Positions 8,901-17,271 of a DNA stretch of 43,292 nt are shown here, piece after piece; within the stretch, counting starts at the first letter, position 1, and the number at the start of each line of letters is the position of its first letter. A model generated the notes under the pieces. The model saw only the letters and a list, made by a program, of their open reading frames with translations. It searched no databases and was not told the origin of the DNA. The DNA is from DASPJQ01 sp035299065 (GTDB lineage: Bacteria; Bacteroidota; Bacteroidia; Flavobacteriales_D; UBA2798), in the NCBI GenBank assembly GCA_035299065.1, contig DATGXI010000014.1:1-43292 (forward strand), given 5' to 3'. A program made the translations under genes and the position numbers.

Positions 8901-9578
8901 TGGCCGGCAAATGTTGTGAACCATGATGACATTGAAATTTATGCTGACAACAACCGCGACAAAATAATTGCTGTTAATCATAACCTGCGCCAGCAAACAG
9001 CCAAAACAGCTGCTGCCCATAATATGTGCCTGGCCGATTTTGTTGCGCCAAAGGAAACCGGGCTACAGGATTATATTGGAGGATTTGTAGTAACTGCTGG
9101 TTTGGGAATGGAAAAATGGATTGAGAAATTCGAAAAAGACCATGACGATTACAACAGCATTTTATTAAAAGCGCTTGCTGACCGCCTTGCCGAAGCCTTT
9201 GCCAAATACATGCACAAAGAGGTGCGCACCAACCTTTGGGGCTATTCAAAAAATGAATCGCTTACCAACGATGATTTGATTGCCGAAAAATACGAAGGCA
9301 TACGTCCGGCACCGGGTTACCCTGCATGTCCTGATCATACCGAAAAAATTACCTTGTTTAAATTACTGGATGCTGAAAAAAACAGTGGCGTAAAACTTAC
9401 TGAGAGTTTAGCTATGTATCCGGCTGCAAGCGTTAGCGGCTGGTATTTTGCGCATCCACAATCAAAATATTTTGGTTTGGGACAAATTCAACAGGACCAG
9501 GTTGAGGATATGGCAAAACGCAAAAAGCAAACCCAACAGGAAATTGAGAAATGGTTAAGTCCGGTACTCGCGTACTAA
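5904..9578 (+). CDS. metH: Cobalamin-dependent methionine synthase MetH
   Basis: Transfers the methyl group of 5-methyltetrahydrofolate to homocysteine through methylcobalamin, in the cytoplasm. At 1224 residues it is the full four-module enzyme. Module 1 is the homocysteine-binding barrel, with the zinc ligands Cys246, Cys309 and Cys310 (GLNC and GGCCGTTPDH), equivalent to the E. coli trio. Module 2 is the pterin-binding barrel (about 350-620, NVGERTNVTGS). Module 3 is the cobalamin cap and Rossmann domain with DVHDIGKN, where His756 is the expected lower axial cobalt ligand. Module 4 is the C-terminal SAM-binding reactivation domain (about 900-1224, including RPAPGYPACPDH). The ATG at 5904 fits the family N-terminus. 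Expression is predicted to be controlled by the upstream SAM-I riboswitch. No other methionine gene is adjacent. Confidence 0.98.
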   Translation: MKIEDLLKERVLVIDGAMGTMIQQYKLTEEDFRGERFKDHKHPLKGNNDLLALTRPDVLKAIHIKYLEAGADILETNTFSGTWVAQADYHLESAVYDINYLSAKVALEAREDFYKANPGDKTNKPRFIAGAMGPTTKLSSMSPNVNDPGFRSITFDELVAAYKEQATALIAGGVDLLLLETITDTLNVKAGLFAIETVFEETNTRIPVMISGTITDQSGRILSGQTVEAFLNSVSHVPLLSIGLNCALGAKDMRPYLQELSEKSPFFISAYPNAGLPNQFGEYDETPHDMACQIHDFLEGGFVNIVGGCCGTTPDHIRHIAQHAAKAKPRQKHAVENYLRLSGLEAFNLRPESNFMNVGERTNVTGSRKFAKLIIDGKYDEALSIARDQVEGGAQVIDINMDEGMLDAVEAMTKFLNLIAAEPDISRVPIMLDSSKFHVIEAGLKCIQGKGIVNSISLKEGEDAFIKHAKLIKKYGAAVIVMAFDEKGQADTYERRIEICERAYRVLVDKVKFLPQDIIFDPNIFPVATGMEEHRRNALDFFEATRWIKQNLPLAKVSGGVSNVSFSFRGNDAVREAIHSAFLFHAIKEGMDMGIVNPSQLVVYDEIPKELLTLIEDVLLNRTDDATEKLVAYAENVKGGAKKEVKDEEWRNGTVEERLTHSLVKGIVDFIDVDIEEARVKYIQPIKVIEGPLMDGMNVVGDLFGSGKMFLPQVVKSARVMKKAVAYLQPFIEASKEKGAKAKGKILMATVKGDVHDIGKNIVSVVLGCNNYEIVDMGVMVPCEKILEMARKENVDIIGLSGLITPSLDEMVYVAKEMQREGFTIPLLIGGATTSKVHTAVKVEQHYTNAQTVHVLDASRSVPVVGSLLNEKKDAFVEDIKKEYERLRDHHAKNRGAKNYLSLDDARKNKFPIEWNKKDVYKPAFTGVKTFENFDLAKLVDFIDWTPFFQTWELAGRFPKILNDEVVGKEATKLYNDALEMLKKIVNEKWISAQAVVGIWPANVVNHDDIEIYADNNRDKIIAVNHNLRQQTAKTAAAHNMCLADFVAPKETGLQDYIGGFVVTAGLGMEKWIEKFEKDHDDYNSILLKALADRLAEAFAKYMHKEVRTNLWGYSKNESLTNDDLIAEKYEGIRPAPGYPACPDHTEKITLFKLLDAEKNSGVKLTESLAMYPAASVSGWYFAHPQSKYFGLGQIQQDQVEDMAKRKKQTQQEIEKWLSPVLAY

Positions 9579-9712
9579 GTATCAATTGACAATTATCAAT
9601 GATCAATAGGCGGAACGATTTTAAACAGGCAATATCAAAAAGATGTCAAACGCTTGGTCGTTCTTTCATCCTGTACCGATACCACTGAAGGAAAATACGG
9701 GGTGTAAAAAGC

Positions 9713-10891
9713 CTATTGTTTGGCCAGTGGAATGGTTTGTGAAAAATTTTTGCCTGAAACGCGCATTGCATACATGCCTTCAGGAAGTCCTGAAACATCC
9801 AGTTGATTTTGGTTCTTGTGTGTAAACAGCACCCTTCCTGAAACATCAAGAAGCACAAATTCGAAGTCCTGGTGTTCGGGCAAACGTACATTTAACACGT
9901 TGGAAAACGGATTGGGATAAACATTAACAGCAATTTCATTTTCCTGATTATCCACACCCAATTCACCACCACGTTTAAAAATTTGTCCTGCATAGCCATT
10001 TATGACAAATGCTTCATTGGCCGGGCTCACGTGTGTTCTGAATGTTTCAATACCCATAAATGAAACGGGCAACCCTTCATCAAGCCATGTTGAACCATTA
10101 TTGACCGACAGGGTTACTTTACCTGTATCGTTTACAGCCAGGCAATTGTTGTTCCTGCTATCAATAAAAACCGCTTCAAAATTATAAACCGGTGTCCAGC
10201 TAACAGCACCGTTTGTTGTAATAAATATTTCACCCATTCCGCTCACATCCCGGGTTGACAAATAACCTTTTGAATTAGAAGCAAACGAAAAAGTAAATGG
10301 ATAAATATCATTTGTCAAACCGGTTGGCATGGTATTCCAGCTTACCCCGCTATTGGTAGTTTTGAGCACATAATTGTTGCCCGCAATATAACCTGTGAAT
10401 GGATCTGTAATTTCAATGTCGCTCCCATCGCACGTATCAGCAATATAGCTATAATCATCGCCACTGGAAACAATTTGACGCAAGCGGCCTGCATTGTTCA
10501 TGTAAAAGCCCATGCTGTCATTAAACATGCCAAAATCCATGACCACAAAACTGCTGTCAAGAAACTCACCTGTCCATGTCACTCCACCGTCAATTGTTTT
10601 AAGCAATTTAACAGGTACACCACCTGCTATGACATAACCGCGGTCATTGTTCATAAAATACAACCTGTTGGCAAAAGACAGTGGAAGCGTTAATTCAGTC
10701 CACGTTAGTCCACCATCAATTGTTTTTAAAAGGAAGGCATTGACGCTATTGTCGCCAAGCACATAACCTGTGTCGGCACTGGTAAATTGAATATCAACCA
10801 GGTTTTTGGAAGGATCGCTATAAACAGTATTCCACTGGGCTTGCGAACTGATTGCAAAGAGCGAAAGGGTGATGAAGATAGGTATGCGCAT
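9713..10891 (-). CDS. T9SS-exported YCF48/BNR-type beta-propeller protein
   Basis: Predicted extracellular protein of unknown substrate. A signal peptide (MRIPIFITLSLFAISSQAQ) is followed by about six propeller-like repeats with the signature LLKTIDGGLTWT, LLKTIDGGVTWT, VLKTTNSGVSWN and FITTNGAVSWT. These resemble the YCF48/BNR repeats of photosystem-assembly-like and sialidase-like propellers. The last ~75 residues form a type A T9SS sorting domain: VYPNPFSNVLNVRLP, a central LLDVSGRVLF strand and the terminal GMYAMRVSG...PLAKQ. The sorting domain implies outer-membrane translocation by the PorU-type machinery, with release or anchoring at the surface. The genes for that machinery are not in this window. 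Confidence 0.88.
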   Translation of the reverse strand: MRIPIFITLSLFAISSQAQWNTVYSDPSKNLVDIQFTSADTGYVLGDNSVNAFLLKTIDGGLTWTELTLPLSFANRLYFMNNDRGYVIAGGVPVKLLKTIDGGVTWTGEFLDSSFVVMDFGMFNDSMGFYMNNAGRLRQIVSSGDDYSYIADTCDGSDIEITDPFTGYIAGNNYVLKTTNSGVSWNTMPTGLTNDIYPFTFSFASNSKGYLSTRDVSGMGEIFITTNGAVSWTPVYNFEAVFIDSRNNNCLAVNDTGKVTLSVNNGSTWLDEGLPVSFMGIETFRTHVSPANEAFVINGYAGQIFKRGGELGVDNQENEIAVNVYPNPFSNVLNVRLPEHQDFEFVLLDVSGRVLFTHKNQNQLDVSGLPEGMYAMRVSGKNFSQTIPLAKQ

Positions 10892-10909
10892 GACGAATGT
10901 TTTTTTTTA

Positions 10910-10917
10910 CAAATTTA
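10910..10917 (-). promoter_or_regulatory. Probable -7 element of the propeller gene
   Basis: Read on the minus strand this is TAAATTTG, a match to TAnnTTTG, 19 nt upstream of the ATG at 10891. I see no clear TTTG box at the right distance, so the promoter assignment rests on the -7 element alone. Confidence 0.35.
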
Positions 10918-11085
10918 ACCATATAGCTTGTTACCGAGTGCTTAATAATTATAAATACGAGGAACGGTTGGTTTTGAAATAAAAACGGTTAAAAATCACA
11001 AATAAAGGCAGGCTTGTATGTTTTTATTGTCTTTTTCGGAGGAATGAATCATTTGCTTATCTTAACAGGATCAAATTAAACCTGT

Positions 11086-12363
11086 ATGAAAAGAAATTTA
11101 CTTTTAGCATTTAGCCTTGTGTTTTTCACAACAGCTACTTTTGCACAACCAATTTGCAACCCTTCGGGGAACATTGTCATTTTTTCAAATTATGATGGTG
11201 GTGTGTTGAACATTGATGTGGATGTAAATATTCCAAACCTTAAAATTGGTATAGTTTCATATGAAGCAGTCACTATAAATTTATCGGGTACATATTTGAG
11301 CAACCTTGTTGAAATCATGTATGCGGGTTATAACAGCAGCCCAAGCACACATTGTTCCATGACCATACCCACAACAACCATAAGTGGTGTGCCGGGAACA
11401 GCCACCAGTACAATTAATACCATACCTGCTGCAACAATGAGTGACCCTGATGGATATCCATATATAATTTGTTCCTACCAATGTGTTTCAGGACCAAGCG
11501 GTGGATGCAATACACCTGACCAGGTGGTTCATTATTTTGTGACTCAATTTGGAGGTTCACTTTATTCGCACGAAACACAGTACGGTTGCTGGAGTGGCAC
11601 TCAAAGCATTTCAGGCAGTGGAAATTGTTGCATTGAGCCTGCAATGGCACCCGTTGCAAGCTTCTCAACGCCTGATGACAGTATTTGCGTAAGTGATTGT
11701 GTTACTTTTACTGACATGTCAAGTGGCACACCTACTGGTTGGGCCTGGACATTTGCAGGTGGAACACCGTCTTCATCAACCTTGCAAAATCCAACAACCT
11801 GTTACAATGGTCCCGGAACATTTATGGTAACCCTTGATGCAACCAACGGTACGGGCACCGATTCGTATTCGTTTCCAATTGTAGTTTCCAATATAAATGC
11901 AGCTACAACATTTGCAGGAACTACCATAACTGCTACCGCTTCGGGGGCAAGCTACCAGTGGATTGATTGCAACAACTCAAATTTACCCATTGCTGGCGCT
12001 ACATCACAATCGTACACAGCAACAGCAAACGGCTCTTATGCAGTTATTGTCACCAACAACGATTGCAGCGACACCTCATCGTGCACAACCATTTCAACCG
12101 TGGGATTAAATGATTATACCTTAAGTAACCTGTTAAGCATTTATCCCAATCCGACCAACGGTTTGTTTACCATTGACGGAACCTATACCGGTTTAAAATC
12201 AGGAAAAGTTACGGTGTTGAATGTGTTGGGCGAACCAGTTTATACAGGCACCATCAACTCACTTAAAACAAGCATTGATTTGAGTGGGGTAATGAAAGGA
12301 ATTTACTTTGTACGCATTGAAACTGCTACGGGTAAAGTGGTGAAGAAGATTACCAGGGAGTGA
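11086..12363 (+). CDS. T9SS-exported PKD-domain protein
   Basis: Unknown function; a secreted cell-surface or extracellular protein. Residues 1-20 form a signal peptide ending TATFAQ. The region to about 185 is a Cys-containing beta-rich domain I do not recognise. A PKD domain follows (about 188-270, CVTFTDMSSGTPTGWAWTF and GPGTFMVTLDATN). Next is an Ig-like strand set with two Cys pairs (about 275-340, ATASGASYQWIDC). The C-terminus is a type A T9SS sorting domain (SIYPNPTNGLFTIDG, VTVLNVLGEPVYTG, GIYFVRIETATGKVVKKI). The gene stands alone on the plus strand and is followed by repeats and structured element B. Confidence 0.88.
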   Translation: MKRNLLLAFSLVFFTTATFAQPICNPSGNIVIFSNYDGGVLNIDVDVNIPNLKIGIVSYEAVTINLSGTYLSNLVEIMYAGYNSSPSTHCSMTIPTTTISGVPGTATSTINTIPAATMSDPDGYPYIICSYQCVSGPSGGCNTPDQVVHYFVTQFGGSLYSHETQYGCWSGTQSISGSGNCCIEPAMAPVASFSTPDDSICVSDCVTFTDMSSGTPTGWAWTFAGGTPSSSTLQNPTTCYNGPGTFMVTLDATNGTGTDSYSFPIVVSNINAATTFAGTTITATASGASYQWIDCNNSNLPIAGATSQSYTATANGSYAVIVTNNDCSDTSSCTTISTVGLNDYTLSNLLSIYPNPTNGLFTIDGTYTGLKSGKVTVLNVLGEPVYTGTINSLKTSIDLSGVMKGIYFVRIETATGKVVKKITRE

Positions 12364-12382
12364 TGAAATTGGGTTAGTGTTT

Positions 12383-12571
12383 TTTATTGTAACCGATAAA
12401 CCATCCTCCTTTTTTAAAAGGAGGTGCTCAAACGATATTCATTTTTAAAAAGAATAAGGGGCGGAGAAATTCTGTAGAAACTTTATTGTAACCGATAATC
12501 CATCCTCCTTTTTTAAAGGAGGTGCCCAAACGATATTCATTTTTAAAAAGAATAAGGGGCGGAGGATTCTG
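12383..12571 (+). repeat. Two tandem ~99-bp intergenic repeats with hairpins
   Basis: The 311-base gap 12364-12674 holds no gene. Copy 1 begins at 12383 and copy 2 at 12482 (period 99), and they are nearly identical for about 80 nt. Each starts TTTATTGTAACCGATAA, carries a near-perfect hairpin CCTCCTTTT/AAAAGGAGG (12405-12424; 12504-12522), then a second hairpin TTCATTTTTAAAAAGAA and the tail AAGGGGCGGAG. Each copy contains AAAGGAGGTG, complementary to the usual 16S rRNA 3' end; this may be coincidence. The second copy merges into structured element B. It does not look like CRISPR: two units only and no spacers. Confidence 0.85.
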
Positions 12572-12650
12572 CCAGGGATAGAGGTAAATAGCCTTTTGCG
12601 AAGCAAAAGCTATAACCGATAGCCCGGCCGCGCTACCGCGCGGGGCAGCC
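12569..12650 (+). other. Structured non-coding 3' element B
   Basis: Contains CTGCCAGGGATAGA (12569 onward), then a hairpin ATAG-C-CTTTTGC / GCAAAAG-CTAT with loop GAA and one bulged C (12587-12613). Next come AACCGATAGCCCGGCC and a GC-rich hairpin CCGCGC/GCGCGG. The first and last blocks match element A near position 2822 (CTGCCAGGGATGGA and AGCCCGGCC), while the middle hairpin differs in sequence but not in position. Both elements lie 3' of a gene in the same orientation. Confidence 0.5.
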
Positions 12651-12674
12651 CACTAATTGTGCATTTATAATTGA

Positions 12675-13139
12675 TTATTTCCCAAGCCCAAAGTCCTTGG
12701 TGGAAAGCGACTCCTTGTAATCGACATCAATTTTTTTTCCAAAACCAAACACTTTGCCCTTTACCCACCCTTTAACGCTGATGCTTACTTTACCACTCAT
12801 GGCAATGGGAATTGCCGCTGCAATAATGGCACTTTTTATTTTTTGCGAATCGCCAATAATAACAAACTCATATTCATTTTCGGCTTTTTTGACAAGGGTA
12901 ACGGGTGTTTCCAGTTTGAGTTCTCCCCCATCATTGCCGCTTAATGAAAGCTTGAGTTTTGTTTTTTTGATCTTGATGTTGAACTTGTTTTCGTTATTGA
13001 TGGTGGCACGTAATGTCAACTTCATTTCCTTTTGGTCCATGCCTGAAAACTGGTAACCATTCATACTCACCAGGTCAACGTCCTGTATGGCACAGGAGGT
13101 CATACAAAGCAGTAATATTGATAGAAAATATAGTTTCAT
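12675..13139 (-). CDS. LEA14-like (LEA type 2) lipoprotein
   Basis: A 154-residue predicted envelope lipoprotein: signal MKLYFLSILLLCMTSC with lipobox MTSC, then a beta-rich domain. The pattern of strands (KLTLRATINNENKFNIKIKKTKLKLSLSG split over alternating hydrophobics, and VSISVKGWVKGKVFGFGKK) resembles the LEA14/water-stress-and-hypersensitivity immunoglobulin-like fold. That fold is common as small lipoproteins in Bacteroidota, with no assigned biochemical function. It is a single gene; the 235-base gap upstream (13140-13374) shows no other gene, and I could not find a clear TAnnTTTG box. Confidence 0.72.
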   Translation of the reverse strand: MKLYFLSILLLCMTSCAIQDVDLVSMNGYQFSGMDQKEMKLTLRATINNENKFNIKIKKTKLKLSLSGNDGGELKLETPVTLVKKAENEYEFVIIGDSQKIKSAIIAAAIPIAMSGKVSISVKGWVKGKVFGFGKKIDVDYKESLSTKDFGLGK

Positions 13140-13374
13140 TTTTGGTTCTCTGTGGTTCGTTCTTCGTACTCCAGGGGTGTGATCAGGTTTTCGTATTATG
13201 CGGGTGTGGCTAAAATCATATTGATGAAACGTGTTCAGGAATAAAAGTTACCCGATGAATTCATAAATATTCCCAAACACGGTTTTAACTCGTTTTCCGT
13301 TGTGTGAAATCTCTTTGTACTTCATGCCCAAACAACACACTATTCAAATCACACACCCGCTCACGCAGAACGGC

Positions 13375-14748
13375 TTATTTCCCGCTATTCTCAGTATAAT
13401 ACTTGTAAAACAACGGAATGGTTTCAATTCCTTTATAATAATTGAATAAACCATAATGTTCATTTGGTGAGTGAATGGCATCACTGTCCAACCCAAAACC
13501 AAACAATACCGAGTCAAGTCCTAAAACCGATTTGAATAAGGCAACAATTGGAATGCTTCCACCACCACGTGTAGGCACCGGTGTTTTTCCAAATGTTTCC
13601 TCCATGGCTTTTGCTGCAGCTTTATACGCAACACTTTCGGTTGAAACCACTACAGGTTCACCACCGTGATGCGGACGTACTTCAACTTTAACCGATTTTG
13701 GTGCAATGGATGTAAAATATTTTTGAAACAATTGGGTAATTTCATCAGAAACCTGATTAGGCACCAAACGCATGGAAATTTTTGCAAATGCTTTTGAAGG
13801 AAGAACTGTTTTTGCCCCCTCGCCAATATAACCACCCCAAATACCATTTACATCTAACGTAGGACGCACTCCTGTTCTTTCCATGGTCGTGTATCCTTTT
13901 TCACCATGAATGTCATCAATGGCAAGGTCTTTTTTATACGCATCAAGGTTAAACGGTGCTTTTGCCATTTCGGCACGCTGTGCTGCGGTTAATTCTTCAA
14001 CCTTATCGTAAAAACCGGGAATGGTAATGTGGTTGTTTTCATCGTGCATACTTGCAATCATTTTACACAGTATGTTGATTGGGTTTGCCACTGCGCCACC
14101 ATACACACCCGAGTGAAGGTCGCGGTTTGGCCCGGTTACTTCAACTTCTAAATAACTAAGTCCGCGAAGACCTGTATCAATTGAAGGAATATCATTGGCA
14201 ATAATGGCTGTATCGGAAATTAAAATAATATCGGCTTTGAGGCGCGCCTTGTTTGCCGTAATCCAGGGGCCAAGGTTATCAGAACCCACTTCCTCTTCAC
14301 CTTCAATCATGAATTTTACATTACAAGGAAGATTCCCTGTTTTGTTCATTGCTTCGAAGGCTTTTACGTGCATATACACCTGGCCTTTGTCATCGCAGGC
14401 GCCACGGGCATAAATTTTTTCGTTTTTTATAACCGGTTCAAACGGTGGTGAGGTCCATAATTCATACGGGTCAGCCGGTTGCACATCATAATGGCCGTAA
14501 ACCAAAATAGTTGGTTTTGAAGGATCAACCATTTTTTCGGCATATACAATGGGATTTCCATTGGTTGGACTGCATTCAGCAAAATCAACGCCTGCCTCAA
14601 TAAGACGCTTTTTTACTTCCTCGGCTGTTTTTAAAACATCGTTTTTGAATTTTGGGTCGGCACTAACCGAAGGAATGCGTAACAGGTCAAGGAGTTCATT
14701 GACAAATCGCTCCTTGTTTTCTGAAATAAACGTATTTACGTTGCTCAT
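13375..14748 (-). CDS. M20-family dipeptidase (metallopeptidase)
   Basis: Predicted cytoplasmic di-zinc dipeptidase of the M20/CNDP-like group, 457 residues. Metal and catalytic positions are present: GHYDVQP with His86 and catalytic Asp88, ARGACDDKGQ with bridging Asp119, EGEEEVGS with the Glu pair near 152, SDTAI with Asp, and the C-terminal IHSPNEH with His. The dimerisation domain (GPNRDLHSGVYGG) interrupts the catalytic domain as in the family. I start at the second ATG (14748, MSNVNTFISENKERF) because the eight preceding residues do not match the family. The natural substrate could be dipeptides or acyl-amino acids. Confidence 0.94.
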   Translation of the reverse strand: MSNVNTFISENKERFVNELLDLLRIPSVSADPKFKNDVLKTAEEVKKRLIEAGVDFAECSPTNGNPIVYAEKMVDPSKPTILVYGHYDVQPADPYELWTSPPFEPVIKNEKIYARGACDDKGQVYMHVKAFEAMNKTGNLPCNVKFMIEGEEEVGSDNLGPWITANKARLKADIILISDTAIIANDIPSIDTGLRGLSYLEVEVTGPNRDLHSGVYGGAVANPINILCKMIASMHDENNHITIPGFYDKVEELTAAQRAEMAKAPFNLDAYKKDLAIDDIHGEKGYTTMERTGVRPTLDVNGIWGGYIGEGAKTVLPSKAFAKISMRLVPNQVSDEITQLFQKYFTSIAPKSVKVEVRPHHGGEPVVVSTESVAYKAAAKAMEETFGKTPVPTRGGGSIPIVALFKSVLGLDSVLFGFGLDSDAIHSPNEHYGLFNYYKGIETIPLFYKYYTENSGK

Positions 14749-14900
14749 GAGTTTTGATGATTTCGTGTGCAAATATGTGAAAATAATAACATGGGAAGGC
14801 GCAAATATCCGAATTAATTCTATTTTTAATCGCAGAATGAAAAAGCATGCAACTTATAAGCGCGCGGCCACGTCATTTATACACTCAAATTAACCCGGTT

Positions 14901-17267
14901 ATGAATAAAATTTTCACACTTTCTGCCCTGTTTTTGTTGAATTTATCATTGACAAAAGCGCAGATTACGGTAGATAATACAACTCAAAGTCCTGCCGACC
15001 TTGTATCAAACGTGCTTGTAGGTGGCGGTGTTACCATTTCAAATGTAAAGTTTAACGGTTCAACAGCTTTGGCATCAAGTCCTCATCAAAGTGTTGGCGA
15101 ATTTACAGGTACTTCAAGTATTGGACTTAGCCACGGTGTGATAATTGCAACCGGTGACGCACAATTGGCTGACGGTAATAACAATAGCGGTGGTTTAACC
15201 ATGGGATCAACAGGTGGTGGCGGTAGTGATGTTGACCTCAATGATTTGAGCGGGTTGCCCTTATTTGACCAGGCTGTTTTGGAATTTGACTTCGTTCCTG
15301 CAGGGGATTCAATTCGTTTTAAATATGTTTTTGGTTCAGAAGAATATCTTGAATGGGTAGGCAGTGGATATAACGATGTATTCGGATTCTTTTTAAGTGG
15401 CCCTGGTATATCTGGTCCATTCTCGCTGGGCGGAATTAACCTTGCAACGGTTCCATCAACCACAACACCCATTTCAATTAATACAATCAACAATGTTACC
15501 AATGCCATTTATTACGTTGATAACGGAACAGGTACAACCCCATTAGTAAACCTGCACATACAGTATGATGGTTTTACCGTGATTATGACAGCAGAAGCAG
15601 CAGTTAATTGTGGCGAGACTTACCACATTAAATTAGCCATTTCTGATGCCGGTGATGCAGCGTTGGACTCAGGTGTGTTTTTGGAAGCAGGAAGCTTTTC
15701 TTCAGATGGAGTAGACGTTGATCTTGTTACCACATCAGGAACAAATACCATTATGGAAGGTTGCTTACAGGGAGGAACGTATACATTTACCCGACCAGTT
15801 TCTGCTACCGGAGATACGCTAACCATTTCGGTTGATGTATCGGGTAATGCTGTTAATGGGGTTGATTATACACCGGTTATTGATTCAACCATTACGTTTT
15901 TACCGGGTGAAGACACCGTAAGCTTTTCATTCCTTGCGGTTGCTGACGGTGTTGCTGAAACAGTAGACTCACTTGTTATTACCATTTACAACATCAATTC
16001 ATGTGGCGATACTATTCCAAGTACGGCAACTGTTTATATCATTGACCTTGTGCCAATGGTTGTGGACATAGGCCCCGATACAAATTTAGCGTGTGCAGGT
16101 GGTGCAGTTCCATTGACATCAACCGTTACCGGTGGTTATACGCCTTATACATATTCCTGGAGCACCGGAGGTACGGGATCAAGCACAAGCCCAACCATTA
16201 CTGTTACACAGGATATTATTTTAGTGGTGAACGGGCCATGCGGCACCACCGATTCAGACACCATGCATGTTGATGTTGCCGGTTCAATTCCTCCGCTATG
16301 GACATCTACAAATTATACCATTGTTTGCCCTGACTCAGTAGAAATTGGAGCCACCTGGGTAAGTGGGGGTACAGCGCCATTTACCTATGACTGGAATACA
16401 GGTGAAACAGATTCTTCGCATTTTGTAAGCCCTGGCACAACTACAACATACAACCTAACCATTACCGATGTTTGTGGAAATGATGTTACATTGAACATTA
16501 CTGTAAACGCTTCATCCATTCCGCATAGCTGGAGCCTTGGTCCGTATGACACATACTGTCCTGGTGATGCTATTACACTTTCTCCATCACATATAAGTGG
16601 CGGTGCAGCGCCTTACAGTTACAACTGGTCAGCTGGCGGAGGAACGGGCTCAAGCGCAACTTATTCACCATTTGCCACAACAAATTATACCGTTACCATT
16701 ACTGATGTTTGTGGTGAAACTACGGTTGTTCCTGTTACGGTTGACGTTCGTATACCAACGCAAATTGAAGTTTCAATATCAAGCGACACACTTTGTATAC
16801 AGGATGGATCGGTTACACTTGTTCCCATTGTTGCAAACAGCAACGGAAGTACCGTTTATACATGGACAGAAGGTGGCGTCCCTATTTCAAATGCATCAGA
16901 ACTTACAACTACCGACCTGACAACACAAAGTTATGTAATTACCGTAGTAGACGTTTGCGGAAGTACCGATTCAGATACTTCAACCGTGGTAATTGAAGCC
17001 TGCGATATTACCGTACCAAATATCATGACACCAAATGGTGATGGATACAACGAGTTTTGGATAATTACCAACCTTGAAAAACATCCAAACACTGCGGTAC
17101 AGGTTTATAACCGCTGGGGGCAATTGATGTATGAAAATCCAGCTTACCAGAACAACTGGGATGGTGGTGATGTGTCAGACGGAGTTTATTTTTACGTTGT
17201 AACACTTACCGATGGAAGTACACCGGCTAACCACCACGGAACCGTGCAAATTGCCAGGGGGAATTAA
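14901..17267 (+). CDS. Large secreted adhesin-like protein with gliding-type C-terminal domain
   Basis: Predicted cell-surface protein of 788 residues. The ATG at 14901 is chosen because it begins a signal peptide (MNKIFTLSALFLLNLSLTKAQ); the longer frame from 14847 adds an unlikely leader. Domains in order: choice-of-anchor L type domain (about 30-265, with FGSEEYLEWVGSGYNDVFGFF), a Calx-beta-like domain (about 276-383, NAVNGVDYTPV), and several SprB/PKD-like repeats of about 80 residues (about 393-620). The repeats carry the recurring GG(T/Y)xPYTYxWSTG and TNYTVTITDVCG motifs. The C-terminus (about 700-788, PNIMTPNGDGYNEFW to VQIARGN) is the gliding-motility-associated CHU_C, type B sorting domain. 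These features suggest export through T9SS and surface adhesion. Confidence 0.92.
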   Translation: MNKIFTLSALFLLNLSLTKAQITVDNTTQSPADLVSNVLVGGGVTISNVKFNGSTALASSPHQSVGEFTGTSSIGLSHGVIIATGDAQLADGNNNSGGLTMGSTGGGGSDVDLNDLSGLPLFDQAVLEFDFVPAGDSIRFKYVFGSEEYLEWVGSGYNDVFGFFLSGPGISGPFSLGGINLATVPSTTTPISINTINNVTNAIYYVDNGTGTTPLVNLHIQYDGFTVIMTAEAAVNCGETYHIKLAISDAGDAALDSGVFLEAGSFSSDGVDVDLVTTSGTNTIMEGCLQGGTYTFTRPVSATGDTLTISVDVSGNAVNGVDYTPVIDSTITFLPGEDTVSFSFLAVADGVAETVDSLVITIYNINSCGDTIPSTATVYIIDLVPMVVDIGPDTNLACAGGAVPLTSTVTGGYTPYTYSWSTGGTGSSTSPTITVTQDIILVVNGPCGTTDSDTMHVDVAGSIPPLWTSTNYTIVCPDSVEIGATWVSGGTAPFTYDWNTGETDSSHFVSPGTTTTYNLTITDVCGNDVTLNITVNASSIPHSWSLGPYDTYCPGDAITLSPSHISGGAAPYSYNWSAGGGTGSSATYSPFATTNYTVTITDVCGETTVVPVTVDVRIPTQIEVSISSDTLCIQDGSVTLVPIVANSNGSTVYTWTEGGVPISNASELTTTDLTTQSYVITVVDVCGSTDSDTSTVVIEACDITVPNIMTPNGDGYNEFWIITNLEKHPNTAVQVYNRWGQLMYENPAYQNNWDGGDVSDGVYFYVVTLTDGSTPANHHGTVQIARGN

Positions 17268-17271
17268 TTCC

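Noticed and set aside
12383..12571. Possible CRISPR-like direct repeats
   Set aside because: Only two adjacent units of 99 bp with no spacers, no cas gene, and internal hairpins; a tandem intergenic duplication explains them.
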